Source of the DNA: an uncultured beta proteobacterium
Lineage (GTDB): Bacteria > Pseudomonadota > Gammaproteobacteria > Burkholderiales > Burkholderiaceae_C
Direction: 5' to 3'
NCBI GenBank assembly: GCA_903909815.1
Contig: CAIVXG010000180.1
Coordinates: 1-64,000, forward strand
DNA: 64,000 bases
In this document: positions 1-10,376 of the stretch, in pieces
How positions within the stretch are numbered: position 1 is the stretch's first letter
Layout of the letters: each line of letters starts with the position of its first letter
Position numbers and translations under genes: made by a program
The notes under the pieces: model-generated
The model's database searches: none
Seen by the model: the letters and a program-made list of their open reading frames with translations, nothing else
What the model was told of the DNA's origin: nothing

Positions 1-162
1 ATCTGAGTCATCATCATCTCCAGTCGCACCACAAAGCGTGGCTGGTGATGAAACTATGCCGAGCGAAAATCGTCAAAGACCCCTGCAGAACTGACGCCGC
101 CGACATTACTCGGAATACTCCTGAACACGGGATAGTGCCTCCTATTCCGACATCGGAATAGT
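1..162. other. Accessory leader with no recognisable gene
   Basis: A short frame is open from position 2 to a stop at 92-94 (about 30 codons, Ser- and Pro-containing); I do not recognise it. The rest is non-coding. It includes an inverted repeat with 9-bp arms at 142-150 and 153-161 separated by 2 bp, directly before the integrase remnant. The stretch looks like debris from mobile DNA. Confidence 0.4.
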
Positions 163-321
163 CGTCATTCCTTCGCCACCCATTTGCTCCAGGCCGGAAC
201 CGACATTCGCACCGTGCAAGAGCTATTGGGTCACAGCGATGTCAGCACCACGATGATTTACACCCATGTGCTAAAGGTGGCAGCGGGCGGCACCGCCAGC
301 CCATTGGATGCACTTGTTTGA
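163..321 (+). pseudogene. Integron-type tyrosine recombinase, C-terminal remnant
   Basis: This frame encodes only the last ~53 residues of a tyrosine recombinase. It has the RHSFATHLL motif (catalytic Arg and His of box II), [15 protein letters not shown] (second His and the nucleophilic Tyr), and an ending VLKV...SPLDAL that closely resembles the IntI integrase C terminus as known from class 1 integrons. The N-terminal domain, the first catalytic Arg and any start codon are missing, so it cannot be active. Homology begins immediately after a 20-bp inverted repeat, which suggests a breakpoint there. No attC-like array was seen nearby. A generic XerC/D-like origin is possible, but the ending favours IntI. 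Confidence 0.75.
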
Positions 322-372
322 GTCCTAATCCGCGTTGCGCCAACCCAGTCACCTGGGGCAGTCGCGTGTGGG

Positions 373-564
373 CTATGCGCGAAGCAATCGCCGTGCCTCA
401 GCCACCCAGCGGCGTGCGGCAGCAACCAGGGTTGGCACAAATTCGTGACCACCGCATGCATCGTCGCGCACGCTCGAGCCGAACAGCCAAACCCGCGCAG
501 CAGCGCCCGCGAGTTCGGCTGTCCCGGCACGGATTGCAGAGATCTGTTCAAGTGATAGGCGCAT
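373..564 (-). pseudogene. Degenerate MNT-type nucleotidyltransferase remnant
   Basis: The 63-residue frame begins MRLSLEQISAIRAGTAELAG, then ARVWLFGSSVRDDACGG. This matches the start of small MNT nucleotidyltransferases (the antitoxin half of HEPN-MNT pairs and relatives), where GS is followed about ten residues later by a catalytic DxD. Here the position after GG reads HEF instead of DID, and the frame then drifts into unrelated Arg/Ala-rich sequence and stops. The protein is therefore truncated and lacks metal ligands. No HEPN partner is visible. It is probably a decayed toxin-antitoxin component next to the integrase remnant. Confidence 0.5.
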
Positions 565-636
565 GGCTCAATCGTACCCCTTCAGCAGTTCGCTGCTTTC
601 GAAATCAGGGCAGACAACCCGACCCATCCTGGTTTC

Positions 637-664
637 GGCGGAGCGAGGAAGGGTGGGCTCCGCC
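637..664 (-). terminator. Hairpin just after ftsZ, possible terminator
   Basis: GGCGGAGC and GCTCCGCC form a perfect 8-bp GC-rich stem with a 12-nt loop, starting one base after the ftsZ stop codon on the minus strand. No U-tract follows, so it is not a classical intrinsic terminator. It could act as a Rho-assisted terminator or protect the 3' end of the dcw transcript. Confidence 0.35.
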
Positions 665-665
665 C

Positions 666-1898
666 TCAATCCGCCTGCTTGCGCAAGAACGCCGGGATCT
701 CGAAGTCGTCCATGCCGCCCGATGACAGTGCGTCGACCTTGGCCGCGGCCTGGGTGCGGTTCGTGCGCCACACGCTGGGCACCGACATGCTGCCGTAGTC
801 AGGAGTCGCCGCGCCGGTCGACGACGAGGCTTGCGCAGCGCTGCCGGTGACCACCGAGTTCAGCGTGGGCACATGGAAGGGCACGTTGTCGGTGCCGGTG
901 CGCAGCACCTGCAGCGGCGGCGCGGTGCGGCGCACGCCTTGGCGCGAGAGGCCCGTGGCCACCACCGTGACGCGGATCTGTTCGCCCAGGCTGTCGTCAT
1001 GCGCCGTGCCATAAATCACGTGCGCATCGGGCGAGGCGTAAGCACGGATGGTGTTCATCGCCAGCTTGGATTCGCTCAGCTTGAGCGAACCCTTGGCCGT
1101 GCTCACCAGCACGAGCACGCCCTTGGCGCCAGAGAGGTCGATGCCTTCGAGCAGCGGGCAGGCCACGGCCTGTTCCGAGGCGATGCGGGCGCGATCCGGA
1201 CCGGTGGCCACAGCGGTGCCCATCATCGCCTTGCCGGGCTCGCCCATCACGGTGCGCACGTCTTCGAAGTCGACGTTCACCAGGCCCGGTACGTTGATGA
1301 TTTCGGCGATGCCACCGACGGCGTTCTTCAGCACATCGTTGGCATGGGCAAACGCTTCGTCCTGGGTGATGTCGTCGCCCAGCACTTCGAGCAGCTTCTC
1401 GTTCAGCACCACGATCAGCGAATCGACATTGGCTTCAAGTTCGGCCAGGCCCGCGTCAGCGTTGCTCATGCGACGTCCGCCCTCCCAGTCGAAGGGCTTG
1501 GTCACCACCCCCACCGTGAGGATTCCCATTTCCTTGGCGATGCGTGCGATCACAGGCGCGGCGCCCGTGCCCGTGCCGCCGCCCATGCCGGCCGTGATGA
1601 AGAGCATGTGCGCGCCTTCGATCGCGGCGCGAATGTCCTGCTCCGCGGCCTGTGCCGCGTCGCGCCCCTTGTCGGGCTTGCTTCCCGCACCCAGACCCGT
1701 GACGCCCAGCTGCACTGTCTTGTGCGCTGCGCTGCGGCCCAGGGCCTGTGCATCGGTGTTGGCGCAGACGAATTCCACGCCCTGCACGGCGCACCCGATC
1801 ATGTGTTCGACCGCATTGCCGCCCCCGCCGCCAACGCCGATCACCTTGATTTGCGTGCCCAAATTGAATTCCTCGACTTCGATCATTTCGATGCTCAT
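666..1898 (-). CDS. ftsZ: Cell division GTPase FtsZ
   Basis: FtsZ is the tubulin-like GTPase that polymerises into the Z-ring at midcell. The 410-residue product has a glycine-rich nucleotide-binding start (VIGVGGGGGNAV, ~19-30), the tubulin signature GGGTGTG at 106-112, the T7 catalytic loop NVDFED at 208-213, and a variable linker ending in the conserved C-terminal peptide (DFEIPAFLRKQ) that binds FtsA. The ATG at 1898 is preferred over one nine codons upstream because AGGAGA lies ~6 nt before it and the family begins MxIEMIE. It is the last gene of the dcw cluster, 144 bp after ftsA. Confidence 0.98.
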   Translation of the reverse strand: MSIEMIEVEEFNLGTQIKVIGVGGGGGNAVEHMIGCAVQGVEFVCANTDAQALGRSAAHKTVQLGVTGLGAGSKPDKGRDAAQAAEQDIRAAIEGAHMLFITAGMGGGTGTGAAPVIARIAKEMGILTVGVVTKPFDWEGGRRMSNADAGLAELEANVDSLIVVLNEKLLEVLGDDITQDEAFAHANDVLKNAVGGIAEIINVPGLVNVDFEDVRTVMGEPGKAMMGTAVATGPDRARIASEQAVACPLLEGIDLSGAKGVLVLVSTAKGSLKLSESKLAMNTIRAYASPDAHVIYGTAHDDSLGEQIRVTVVATGLSRQGVRRTAPPLQVLRTGTDNVPFHVPTLNSVVTGSAAQASSSTGAATPDYGSMSVPSVWRTNRTQAAAKVDALSSGGMDDFEIPAFLRKQAD

Positions 1899-2042
1899 GT
1901 TGCTCTCCTGGTATGCAGTTGCCAAAAATGTTTGTGATTCGTTTGTCTTGCTGTATTCATGAAGGTGGATCGGTACACCTCCAGCGCCAATGCTGCGCGC
2001 CCAAAGGCGGTCCAGCAGAACTCATGTATGCGACTTTCATGG

Positions 2043-3272
2043 CTAGAAGTTGCCTACAAACCAGTCTTTCATCCGCCCCATGGCGGTCTGCATCGAGCCG
2101 TTCTTTTGCGCCACCTTCAGGCCGCGAAAGCGCGCCATGCGTGCCTCCTCCAGCATGCCCATCACGGTCGCGGCGCGGGGCTGGGCCACCATATCGGACA
2201 GGGCGCCGGCATACTTGGGGATGCCTCGGCGCACGGGCTTCAAAAAGATGTCTTCGCCCAGTTCCACCATGCCGGGCATGACGGCGCTGCCGCCGGTGAT
2301 GACGATGCCCGAAGACAGCACTTCCTCGTAGCCCGATTCGCGTATCACCTGCTGCACCAGCGAGTAGATTTCTTCCACCCGGGGTTCGATCACGCCCGCG
2401 AGCACCTGGCGGCTCAACATGCGCGGTCCGCGGTCGCCCAGGCCCGGCACCTCGACCTGGGTGTCGGGGTCGGTGAGCAACTGTTTGGCGTAACCGCTTT
2501 CCACCTTGATTTCTTCGGCGTCTCGTGTGGGCGTGCGCAGCGCCATGGCGATGTCGCTGGTGATGAGGTCGCCCGCGATCGGGATCACGGCCGTGTGCCG
2601 AATGGCGCCGTTGGTGAAGATCGCCACGTCACTGGTGCCCGCGCCAATGTCCACCAGCGCCACGCCGAGTTCGCGCTCGTCCTCGGTCAGCACCGCCAGG
2701 CTGGAGGCCAGCGGGTTGAGCATCAACTGATCCACTTCCAGGCCGCAACGGCGCACGCACTTCAGGATGTTTTCGGCGGCGGTCTGGGCGCCAGTCACGA
2801 TGTGCACCTTGGCTTCGAGCCGGATGCCGCTCATGCCGATGGGCTCCTTCACGTCCTGCCCGTCGATCACGAACTCCTGCGGCTCCACCAACAGCAGACG
2901 CTGATCGGTGGAGATGTTGATGGCCTTGGCCGTTTCCAGCACGCGCGCCACGTCGGTGGCACTGACCTCGCGGTCCTTGATTGCCACCATGCCGCTGGAA
3001 TTGATGCCGCGGATGTGGCTGCCGGTGATGCCGGTGTAGACGCGCGTGATCTTGCAGTCGGCCATCAGTTCGGCTTCCTTTAGCGCCATCTGGATGCTCT
3101 GCACGGTGGCGTCGATATTCACCACCACACCGCGCTTGAGACCGGTGCTTGGCGCGATGCCCAGGCCGGCCAGTTTGAGTTCGCCATTGAGCAGCACTTC
3201 GGCCACGACCACCATCACTTTGGCGGTTCCGATGTCCAGTCCTACGACCAGGTCTTTGTATTCTTTTGCCAT
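2043..3272 (-). CDS. ftsA: Cell division protein FtsA
   Basis: FtsA is the actin-like ATPase that tethers FtsZ to the membrane and recruits later divisome proteins. The 409-residue protein starts MAKEYKDLVVGLDIGTAKV, containing the phosphate-1 motif of the actin/Hsp70 fold. A second phosphate motif (ALVDIGAGTSDVAIF) and the adenosine motif (GIVITGGSAVMPGM) follow. The C terminus (MGRMKDWFVGNF) is the membrane-targeting amphipathic helix. The start at 3272 follows GGTGAC and matches the family; a longer frame upstream is only read-through. ftsQ ends four bases upstream. Confidence 0.97.
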   Translation of the reverse strand: MAKEYKDLVVGLDIGTAKVMVVVAEVLLNGELKLAGLGIAPSTGLKRGVVVNIDATVQSIQMALKEAELMADCKITRVYTGITGSHIRGINSSGMVAIKDREVSATDVARVLETAKAINISTDQRLLLVEPQEFVIDGQDVKEPIGMSGIRLEAKVHIVTGAQTAAENILKCVRRCGLEVDQLMLNPLASSLAVLTEDERELGVALVDIGAGTSDVAIFTNGAIRHTAVIPIAGDLITSDIAMALRTPTRDAEEIKVESGYAKQLLTDPDTQVEVPGLGDRGPRMLSRQVLAGVIEPRVEEIYSLVQQVIRESGYEEVLSSGIVITGGSAVMPGMVELGEDIFLKPVRRGIPKYAGALSDMVAQPRAATVMGMLEEARMARFRGLKVAQKNGSMQTAMGRMKDWFVGNF

Positions 3273-3276
3273 GGGG

Positions 3277-4083
3277 TCACCTGTCTGTCTGAGGGTTGCT
3301 TGTTTTTGAAGAGGCCGCAGCCAGGGTGGACACACCCTTGAGCCGAAGTGCATAACCTTGGGAGTAGCGCAGGTCGGCCGATTCCACAGCGTCGGCGTGG
3401 CGGCCATAGCGGCTGGCGACCTGGGTCAGGGTCAAGGCAAAGCGCTGTACCCGGGCGGCTACTTCGGCCGGCGTTCCGCTGCCCAGTTCGATCACGGCGC
3501 CCGAGTCCAGCGTCGCGCGCCAGCCACCACTGGCCGAGAGTTCGAGTTGGTCCAGCGTGGCATCGAGCGCTGCGAATTGGGGCGCAAGCTCGCGGTACAT
3601 CTGCAGCGTGGGCGCCGCTTGGCCCTCGGGTCCGACCAGGCGCGGCAGATTCTCCTGCTCAACTTCACCCACGTTCGCCTCGAACACCTCGCCAAAATTA
3701 TTCACCAATTGCGACTCGTCTTGTGCGCCCCAGAAGGCGGCCGTGTGCTGCTCCTGCAATTGCACCCGCAGACGATTCGGAAACTCCCGGCGCACGACCG
3801 CACGCCGCACCCAGGGCAGGGCTTCGAACGCGGCGCGCGCCTGCGCCAGATCGAGTGTGAACAGGCTGCCCGAAAGCTGCGGAATGACATTGGCGCGCAG
3901 CGTGACCACATTGGTGTGCGCCACCTCGCCCTGCACTGTGATGCCGCGAATGGCAAACACCGGATGCCGCGTGGCCCACCCCAGCAACGCCGCCAGCACC
4001 AGGCCCGCGAACACCAGCAGCAACGCGCTGGCGGTCACGTTCATGAGCTTCACGTCTAGCGGCGCTGGCAGGCTTGGATTCAT
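3277..4083 (-). CDS. ftsQ: Cell division protein FtsQ
   Basis: FtsQ is a bitopic inner membrane protein that links early divisome components to FtsB and FtsL. The 268-residue product has a short cytoplasmic tail, one transmembrane helix (~residues 15-36), and a periplasmic part starting with a POTRA domain ([16 protein letters not shown]) and continuing into the FtsQ beta domain ([18 protein letters not shown]). Its ATG overlaps the ddlB stop as ATGA, so it is probably translationally coupled. Confidence 0.95.
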   Translation of the reverse strand: MNPSLPAPLDVKLMNVTASALLLVFAGLVLAALLGWATRHPVFAIRGITVQGEVAHTNVVTLRANVIPQLSGSLFTLDLAQARAAFEALPWVRRAVVRREFPNRLRVQLQEQHTAAFWGAQDESQLVNNFGEVFEANVGEVEQENLPRLVGPEGQAAPTLQMYRELAPQFAALDATLDQLELSASGGWRATLDSGAVIELGSGTPAEVAARVQRFALTLTQVASRYGRHADAVESADLRYSQGYALRLKGVSTLAAASSKTSNPQTDR

Positions 4084-5078
4084 GGTGTCGCGCCTTGCTG
4101 CTGGGTGTGCGTGCGCGCGGTGTCGGGGTAATCAAGCGCAGCCAGCCTGAGCAGCGACAGGCACAGCGCCTCGTAGCTGATGCCGGCGGCGCGCGCCGAC
4201 ATAGGTACCAGCGAATGCGAGGTCATTCCGGGCGAGGTGTTCATCTCAAGCAGAAATGGCTTGCGGTCGCTGGCGCGGATCATCAGGTCGGCGCGGGCCC
4301 AACCGCGGCAACCCAGGGCCTTGAAAGCGGCCAGCACGATGCGCGAGATTTCCTGCTCCTCGGCAGCTGGCAGCCCGCTGGGGCACTGGTAGGAGACGAC
4401 GTCGGTGAAGTACTTATTCTGGTAGTCGTAAGCCCCCTCGGGCGCGCGGATGCGTACCACCGGCAGCGCACGCAAGTCGGCGTCCGCGCCGATGACGGGG
4501 CAGGTCACTTCCTCACCTTCGATGAACTCCTCGCACAGCACGTCCGGGTCGTAGCGCGCCGACAGAGACACGGCATCCTGCATCTGCGAATAGCCCACCA
4601 CCTTGCTGACACCGATGGACGAGCCTTCGCGCGGCGGCTTCACGATCAGCGGCAGTCCCAGTTCATCCGGCACGGCCACGATGTGGGCGCGCTGTTGTTG
4701 CTCGGGATTGAGCACAACGTAGCGCGGCGTGGGCAGGCCCACGGACTGCCAGATGCGCTTGGTCATGACCTTGTCCATGGCGATGGCGGAGGCCATCACG
4801 CCTGAGCCCGTATACGGAATTCCCAGCCACTCGAGCGCACCCTGGAGCGTGCCGTCTTCGCCAAAGCGGCCGTGCAAGGCGATGAAGCAGCGGGCGAAGC
4901 CTTCTCGTTTCAGGTCGCTTACATCGCGCTGCGCCGGGTCGAAGGCGTGCGCGTCCACGCCACTGTCGCGCAGCGCCTGCAGCACGCCTCGGCCCGACAG
5001 CAGCGAGATCTCGCGCTCCGCCGACAAGCCCCCCATCAACACGGCGACCTTGCCCAAGGATTGAATTTCCGGATTCAC
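4080..5078 (-). CDS. ddlB: D-alanine--D-alanine ligase
   Basis: Ddl joins two D-alanines with ATP to make the dipeptide added by MurF. The 332-residue protein has the N-terminal family motif [17 protein letters not shown], an ATP-grasp domain ([19 protein letters not shown]), and the C-terminal metal and substrate region ([19 protein letters not shown]). It overlaps both neighbours by ATGA (murC upstream, ftsQ downstream), the canonical order in proteobacterial dcw clusters. Confidence 0.97.
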   Translation of the reverse strand: MNPEIQSLGKVAVLMGGLSAEREISLLSGRGVLQALRDSGVDAHAFDPAQRDVSDLKREGFARCFIALHGRFGEDGTLQGALEWLGIPYTGSGVMASAIAMDKVMTKRIWQSVGLPTPRYVVLNPEQQQRAHIVAVPDELGLPLIVKPPREGSSIGVSKVVGYSQMQDAVSLSARYDPDVLCEEFIEGEEVTCPVIGADADLRALPVVRIRAPEGAYDYQNKYFTDVVSYQCPSGLPAAEEQEISRIVLAAFKALGCRGWARADLMIRASDRKPFLLEMNTSPGMTSHSLVPMSARAAGISYEALCLSLLRLAALDYPDTARTHTQQQGATP

Positions 5079-6505
5079 TTCACCCCCCCTTCAGACTTGG
5101 GCGCAGCATCGCACTGCGCCAGTTCCAGCACGCGTGCCGGCACGTCTCCGATGGAGCCGGCTCCCATGCACAACACCACGTCGCCAGCGCGTGCCTGTTG
5201 CGCAATCGCCTGCGCCATGGCCTCGATGTCGTCCACGAACAGCGGCTCCACGCCTCCCGCCTCATGCACTGCGCGTGCCAGCGAGCGGCCATCGGCGCCG
5301 GGAATGGGGGGTTCGCCCGCGGCATAGACCTCGCACAGCAGCACGCCGTCGGCCTGCCCCAGCACCTTGACGAAATCATCGAAGCAGTCGCGGGTGCGGC
5401 TGAAGCGGTGCGGCTGAAACCCCAGCAGCAAACGCCGTCCCGGGAAGGCGCCGCGTGCCGCGGCCAGCGTTGCCACCATCTCCACCGGGTGATGACCGTA
5501 GTCCTCGATCAGCGTGAACTCGCCACCGGACGCAGCCCGCACCTCGCCATGGCCCTGGAAGCGACGCCCCACCCCCTGGAAGCTCGCCAGAGCAGCCTGC
5601 ACCGCGGTATCTGACACGTCCAGTTCCTGCGCAATGGCGATCGCCGCCAGCGCGTTAAGCACATTGTGACGACCAGTCAGGTTCAACACGATCGGCAAAT
5701 CTGGTGCCCCCATTGCGGCACGTTGCAGCGTGAACTTCATTTGCGTGCCAACGGCGCTTACGGCTGCGGCGCGAAGCTGTGCGCCCTGTTCGAAGCCGTA
5801 GCTGACCACGCGGCATTGCACCCGCGGCACGATCTCGCGCACTGCGGCGTCGTCCGTGCACAGCACCGCCGTGCCGTAGAACGGCATGCGGTTCAGGAAG
5901 GCCACGAACGCGCTCTTGAGCTGGCCAAAGTCGTGATCGTAGGTCTGCATGTGGTCGGCGTCGATGTTGGTCACCACCGCCATCAGCGGCAACAAGTTCA
6001 GGAAGGACGCGTCCGACTCGTCTGCCTCCACCACGATGGCGTCGCCTTGTCCTAGTCGTGCATTCGCACCTGCGCTGTTCAGGCGCCCACCGATAACGAA
6101 GCTGGGGTCCAGTCCCGCCTCGGTCAGGATGCTGGCCACCAGGCTGCTGGTGGTGGTCTTGCCGTGCGTTCCGGCAATGGCGATGCCGGTTTTGTAGCGC
6201 ATCAATTCGGCCAGCATGACTGAGCGCGAAACGACAGCGATGCCTTGTGCGTGCGCGGCCAGCAGCTCGGGGTTGTCGGCCCGCACCGCGCTTGATGTCA
6301 CCACGGCATCGGCAGCTCCCACCTGTGACGCGGCGTGCCCAACGTGGACTGTGACACCCAGACTGGACAGGCGTTGCAGCGTGGCGCTGTCGGACAGGTC
6401 AGAGCCCGATATCACATAGCCCAGATCGAGCAGCACCTCGGCAATGCCGGACATGCCCGCACCGCCGATGCCGACGAAGTGGATGTGGCGAATGCCGTGC
6501 ATCAT
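5075..6505 (-). CDS. murC: UDP-N-acetylmuramate--L-alanine ligase
   Basis: MurC adds L-alanine to UDP-MurNAc, the first stem-peptide step in the cytoplasm. The 476-residue product shows the Rossmann start [16 protein letters not shown], the ATP-binding loop GTHGKTTT at 112-119, and the central and C-terminal Mur ligase domains ([34 protein letters not shown]). The first of two adjacent ATGs (6505) gives an ATGA overlap with murG. A much longer open frame upstream belongs to murG in another frame. Confidence 0.97.
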   Translation of the reverse strand: MMHGIRHIHFVGIGGAGMSGIAEVLLDLGYVISGSDLSDSATLQRLSSLGVTVHVGHAASQVGAADAVVTSSAVRADNPELLAAHAQGIAVVSRSVMLAELMRYKTGIAIAGTHGKTTTSSLVASILTEAGLDPSFVIGGRLNSAGANARLGQGDAIVVEADESDASFLNLLPLMAVVTNIDADHMQTYDHDFGQLKSAFVAFLNRMPFYGTAVLCTDDAAVREIVPRVQCRVVSYGFEQGAQLRAAAVSAVGTQMKFTLQRAAMGAPDLPIVLNLTGRHNVLNALAAIAIAQELDVSDTAVQAALASFQGVGRRFQGHGEVRAASGGEFTLIEDYGHHPVEMVATLAAARGAFPGRRLLLGFQPHRFSRTRDCFDDFVKVLGQADGVLLCEVYAAGEPPIPGADGRSLARAVHEAGGVEPLFVDDIEAMAQAIAQQARAGDVVLCMGAGSIGDVPARVLELAQCDAAPKSEGGVK

Positions 6506-7581
6506 GCGGCCAACTCCTCGCAGGCCTGCACCACAGCAGCGGTCGCGCCCAACTTCTGCTGTGACTTGGCTTGAATCGCTTTTTGCAAAAGCTCGGCGCG
6601 CGTCAGGCCCGATAGCTTGTCCGCCAGCGTCTGTGGCGTCAACGTCGTCTGCGGCATGAGCCAACCGCCACCCGAGCGCACAAGAAACTGCGCGTTCGTG
6701 GTCTGGTGGTCGTCCACGGCTGCCGCAAACGGCACAAAGATGGCTGCGGCACCGACGGCGGCGATCTCGGTGACGGTGCTGGCGCCCGCGCGGCAAATAA
6801 TGATGTCGGCCTGGGCAAACGCCGTTGCCGTGTCGTCGATGAAGGGCGTGAGTTCCGCCGTGATGCCAGCGGCTGCGTAGTTTGCGCGCAGTTCGTCGAT
6901 CTGCTTCGCACCGCTTTGATGCAGCACAGTGGGACGCTGCGTTGGCGCCAGCAGCGCCAGCGCCTTGGGAACAATCTCGTTCAAGGCGCGCGCGCCCAGA
7001 CTGCCCCCCACCACCAGCAATTGAAGGGGGCCCGAGCGCTTTGCAAAGCGCGCCTCGGGCTCGGCCTGTTGCGTGAATGCCGGGCGCAGCGGGTTGCCGA
7101 TCCATTGCGCATTTTTCAACGCACCTGGAAATGCAACGAAGGCCCGCCGAGCCACCGAGGCCAGCACCTTGTTTGCCATTCCGGCCACCGAATTCTGCTC
7201 GTGCAGCAGCAGCGGCTTACCGGTTAGCGCGGCCATGAGCCCCGCCGGAAAAGTGATGTAGCCGCCAAAACCCACAACCACATCGGGCTGCAAGCGGCGC
7301 AGCACCGCCAGGCTTTGCCAGAAGGCCTTGAGCAGGCGCAACGGCAGCAGCACCAGCGTGTGCAAGCCCTTGCCGCGCACGCCTGAGAAATCAACGCCTT
7401 CAAAGGCAAAGCCGCGTGGCGGCACGAGCTGACTTTCCATGCTGGGCTCGTTCACGCCACCGTTACCACCAAGCCAGTGCACGCGCCAGCCCCGTTCACG
7501 CAAAGCTTCGGCCACGGCCAGTCCCGGGAAGATGTGGCCACCCGTGCCGCCGGCCATGATGAGTGCAGCCTTTTGACTCAT
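6502..7581 (-). CDS. murG: Lipid II synthase MurG
   Basis: MurG is the peripheral membrane GT28 glycosyltransferase that moves GlcNAc from UDP-GlcNAc to lipid I, producing lipid II. The 359-residue sequence starts [20 protein letters not shown] with the donor loop GGTGGH, followed by the acceptor-side motif [10 protein letters not shown]. The C-terminal half has the second G-loop [12 protein letters not shown] and the UDP-GlcNAc signature [16 protein letters not shown]. The start at 7581 overlaps ftsW by ATGA. Confidence 0.97.
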   Translation of the reverse strand: MSQKAALIMAGGTGGHIFPGLAVAEALRERGWRVHWLGGNGGVNEPSMESQLVPPRGFAFEGVDFSGVRGKGLHTLVLLPLRLLKAFWQSLAVLRRLQPDVVVGFGGYITFPAGLMAALTGKPLLLHEQNSVAGMANKVLASVARRAFVAFPGALKNAQWIGNPLRPAFTQQAEPEARFAKRSGPLQLLVVGGSLGARALNEIVPKALALLAPTQRPTVLHQSGAKQIDELRANYAAAGITAELTPFIDDTATAFAQADIIICRAGASTVTEIAAVGAAAIFVPFAAAVDDHQTTNAQFLVRSGGGWLMPQTTLTPQTLADKLSGLTRAELLQKAIQAKSQQKLGATAAVVQACEELAA

Positions 7582-8828
7582 GCCCTGCCCCCATGCATCA
7601 TTTGTTTGTTCTCGATGTCCACCCTCAGCACTACGGCGAGGGAGATGAGGTTGAGCAGGATGGCGGAGCCGCCGTAGCTCATGAGCGGCAGGGTCAGGCC
7701 CTTGGTTGGCAGCGCGCCCAGGTTCACGCCCATGTTGATGAAGGCCTGGAAGCCGATCCAGACGCCAACGCCTTGCGCCACCAGTCCCGAGAACACACGG
7801 TCCAGCGCGATCGCCTGCCGTCCGATGTGCATGATGCGCCGCGTCAACCAAAGGAACAGACCGATCACGCACAGCACGCCGACCAGTCCAAACTCTTCGC
7901 CGATCACGGCCAGCAAAAAGTCGGTGTGCGCCTCGGGCAACCAGTTCAGCTTTTCCACGCTGCCACCCAGGCCCACGCCGAAGATTTCCCCGCGACCGAT
8001 GGCGATGAGCGAGTGCGACAACTGGTAGCCCTTGCCCAAGGTGTACTTCTCGTTCCAGGGGTCGAGGTAGGCAAAGATGCGCTCGCGCCGAAACTCACTG
8101 AAGGCAATGATCAGGCTGAAGACGACCACCAGCACCGCGGCGATGAGGAAGAACATGCGCGCGTTCACGCCGCCCAAGAAGAGAATACCCATGGCGATGA
8201 CGGCGATCACCATGAAGGCGCCCATGTCGGGCTCAGCCAGCAACAGCACGCCCACTACCGCCACCGCCAAACCCATGGGGGCGACCGCAGCCAGAAAATT
8301 CTCCTTCACCTCCATCTTGCGCACCATGTAGTTGGCTGCATACAGCAACACCGCAAACTTGGCCAACTCGGATGGCTGAAAGCTCATGAATCCCAAACTG
8401 ATCCAGCGCCGCGCACCGTTGACCGACTTGCCGATGAAGGGCAGCAACACCGCCGTCAGCAATGCCAGCGACACCACAAACAGCCAGGGTGCCACCCGCT
8501 CCCAGACCGACATCGGCACCTGGAACGTGAGCAGTGCCGCGACAAAGGCCAGTCCCAGAAAGAGCAGGTGCCGCGTGAGGAAGTAGCTGTGCGCGTACTT
8601 TGCGAATTTGGGGTTGTCGGGGATGGCGATGGACGCCGAATACACCATCACCATGCCCCAGGCGAGCAAAGCCACGATCACCCACACCAGCGTCTGATCC
8701 ACACCCGCGCCCTGCGTCGCCAAGAGCGGGCCGCGCAGCCCATTCATGCCCCGCGCCGGCAATGGCTTGGCGCGCGACGGATCGCGTCCGACAAGCCAGC
8801 CCGTGAGGTGCGACAGGCCGGCGCTCAT
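7578..8828 (-). CDS. ftsW: SEDS peptidoglycan glycosyltransferase FtsW
   Basis: FtsW is the septal SEDS-family polymerase that works with FtsI. The 416-residue polytopic protein has about ten hydrophobic segments. Family motifs include [30 protein letters not shown], and the large-loop and C-terminal motifs [25 protein letters not shown] and [23 protein letters not shown]. It overlaps murD and murG by ATGA. The ~35-residue hydrophilic N terminus is somewhat long but ordinary for the family. Confidence 0.96.
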   Translation of the reverse strand: MSAGLSHLTGWLVGRDPSRAKPLPARGMNGLRGPLLATQGAGVDQTLVWVIVALLAWGMVMVYSASIAIPDNPKFAKYAHSYFLTRHLLFLGLAFVAALLTFQVPMSVWERVAPWLFVVSLALLTAVLLPFIGKSVNGARRWISLGFMSFQPSELAKFAVLLYAANYMVRKMEVKENFLAAVAPMGLAVAVVGVLLLAEPDMGAFMVIAVIAMGILFLGGVNARMFFLIAAVLVVVFSLIIAFSEFRRERIFAYLDPWNEKYTLGKGYQLSHSLIAIGRGEIFGVGLGGSVEKLNWLPEAHTDFLLAVIGEEFGLVGVLCVIGLFLWLTRRIMHIGRQAIALDRVFSGLVAQGVGVWIGFQAFINMGVNLGALPTKGLTLPLMSYGGSAILLNLISLAVVLRVDIENKQMMHGGRA

Positions 8829-10372
8829 GCATCGCCCTCCAGCATGGCGCCCGCTTCCAGCGCGAGTTCCTGCACCGCCTGCACGAACAGCTGGGCCCGA
8901 TGTTCGTAGTTGTCGAACATGTCAAAGCTGGCGCATGCCGGCGACAACAGCACGGCGTCCCCCGGCAGCGCGTGCTGCTTTGCCAGCTGCACCGCCTGCG
9001 GCATGGACTCGGCCTGCAACAGCGGCACGGAGGTGGCCTCCAGCGCTGCGCGTATCAGGGGGGCATCGCGCCCGATCAGCACCACAGCCCGGGCGTATTG
9101 AGCAACGGGTGCCGCCAGCGGACTGAAGTCCTGGCCCTTGCCTTCGCCGCCCAGGATCACGACCACACGTCGATCCGATCCCAGTCCGGCGAGCGCCGCC
9201 ACCGTGGCTCCGACATTCGTGCCCTTGCTGTCGTCGAAATACTCCACATCCGCCAGCATGCCCACGGGCTGCACGCGGTGCGGCTCGCCGCAGTACTCGC
9301 GCAAGCCGTGCAGCGTGGCGGCCAGGCCGCAACCCGCACTCGCTGCCAACGCCAGTGCCGCCAGGGCATTGAGCGCGTTGTGGCGGCCGCGGATGCGCAG
9401 GGCGTCGGCCGGCATCAGGCGCTGGATGTGCAGTTCGGCGGCCGGCTCACGTGCCGCGGCGCGCTTGCTCTTGTGCGTTTCCTCGGCCTCCATGGCGCGC
9501 ACCAGCCAGCTCATGCCGTTCACCACTTCGATGCCGAAGTCACCTGGCCGGCGCGGCATGTCGGAGCCGAAGCTCAGCCAGTCGTGCTGCGCCAATGGCG
9601 CAGGCGTACCGCGCTTTGTCGCCACCGCGGGCGCAGGCGTCGCCAGCATCGCCATGACCCGCGGCTCGTCGCGATTGAGCAGCATCAGCGCCTGCTTGCC
9701 AAACACCCGCGCCTTGGCCGCTACATAGGCGTCCATGCTGCCATGCCAATCCAGGTGGTCCTGGCTGATGTTGAGCACGGTCGCCGCCGTGGGCTCGAAA
9801 TCGGATGCGTCGTCGAGCTGAAAGCTGGACAGCTCCAGCACCCAGACCTCGGGCAACGTATCAGCATCCAGTCGCAGCGTGAGCGTGTCCAGCAGCGTGG
9901 GGCCGATGTTGCCCGCCTTCACGACCGTCTTGGCGGCGCGTGCCACCAGTTGGGCGGTGAGCGACGTGACCGTGGTCTTGCCATTGGTGCCCGAGACCGC
10001 CAGCAGTTGCGGGCTGTAGCCTTTGGCCTCCTTCAAGTCGGCCAGTGCCTGTGCAAACAGGCTCAGTTCGCCACCCACCCACAGGCCCTGCTCGCAGGCC
10101 GCAGACACCACGCCCACCACCTCGTCTGGCGTCAGCCCCGGGCTCTTGAACACGGCTCGCACATCCGTGCCCTGCACCAGCGACGCGTCCAGCGCGCCAT
10201 GCACAAAGCGTGCGCCAGGCAGCTCGCTTTGCAGCACCGCCAGCTGGGGTGGCTGCGCGCGCGTGTCCGCCACTGTGACCTGCGCGCCGCAGCGCACACA
10301 CCAGCGCGCCATCGCCAGGCCGGAGTGGCCCAAGCCCAGGATCAAGACGTGCTGACCGTTGAGGTTGTTCAT
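8825..10372 (-). CDS. murD: UDP-N-acetylmuramoyl-L-alanine--D-glutamate ligase
   Basis: MurD adds D-glutamate to UDP-MurNAc-L-Ala. The 515-residue protein has the N-terminal UDP-binding motif [15 protein letters not shown], the P-loop GTNGKTT at 128-134, the central motif [15 protein letters not shown], and the C-terminal domain ([49 protein letters not shown]). It is longer than the ~440 residues typical of E. coli; the extra length is an insertion around residues 245-310, a region rich in Arg, Ala and Glu. It is flanked by mraY (4-bp gap) and ftsW (ATGA overlap). Confidence 0.97.
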   Translation of the reverse strand: MNNLNGQHVLILGLGHSGLAMARWCVRCGAQVTVADTRAQPPQLAVLQSELPGARFVHGALDASLVQGTDVRAVFKSPGLTPDEVVGVVSAACEQGLWVGGELSLFAQALADLKEAKGYSPQLLAVSGTNGKTTVTSLTAQLVARAAKTVVKAGNIGPTLLDTLTLRLDADTLPEVWVLELSSFQLDDASDFEPTAATVLNISQDHLDWHGSMDAYVAAKARVFGKQALMLLNRDEPRVMAMLATPAPAVATKRGTPAPLAQHDWLSFGSDMPRRPGDFGIEVVNGMSWLVRAMEAEETHKSKRAAAREPAAELHIQRLMPADALRIRGRHNALNALAALALAASAGCGLAATLHGLREYCGEPHRVQPVGMLADVEYFDDSKGTNVGATVAALAGLGSDRRVVVILGGEGKGQDFSPLAAPVAQYARAVVLIGRDAPLIRAALEATSVPLLQAESMPQAVQLAKQHALPGDAVLLSPACASFDMFDNYEHRAQLFVQAVQELALEAGAMLEGDA

Positions 10373-10376
10373 GCCG

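Larger units (their letters stand above)
322..665. other. Gap between integrase remnant and ftsZ
   Basis: This 344-bp stretch holds a degenerate nucleotidyltransferase start on the minus strand (373-564) and a hairpin next to the ftsZ stop (637-664). I see no intact gene. lpxC, which often follows ftsZ in proteobacteria, is absent, so the conserved order is broken here. Confidence 0.5.

Noticed and set aside
831-1937. Long plus-strand frame opposite ftsZ
   Set aside because: It is a His/Arg/Ala-rich antisense shadow of ftsZ typical of GC-rich DNA; ftsZ has all family motifs.
7563-8909. 448-codon plus-strand frame opposite ftsW
   Set aside because: Composition is that of a reversed membrane-protein gene (His, Gln, Arg-rich) with no domain; ftsW on the other strand is certain.
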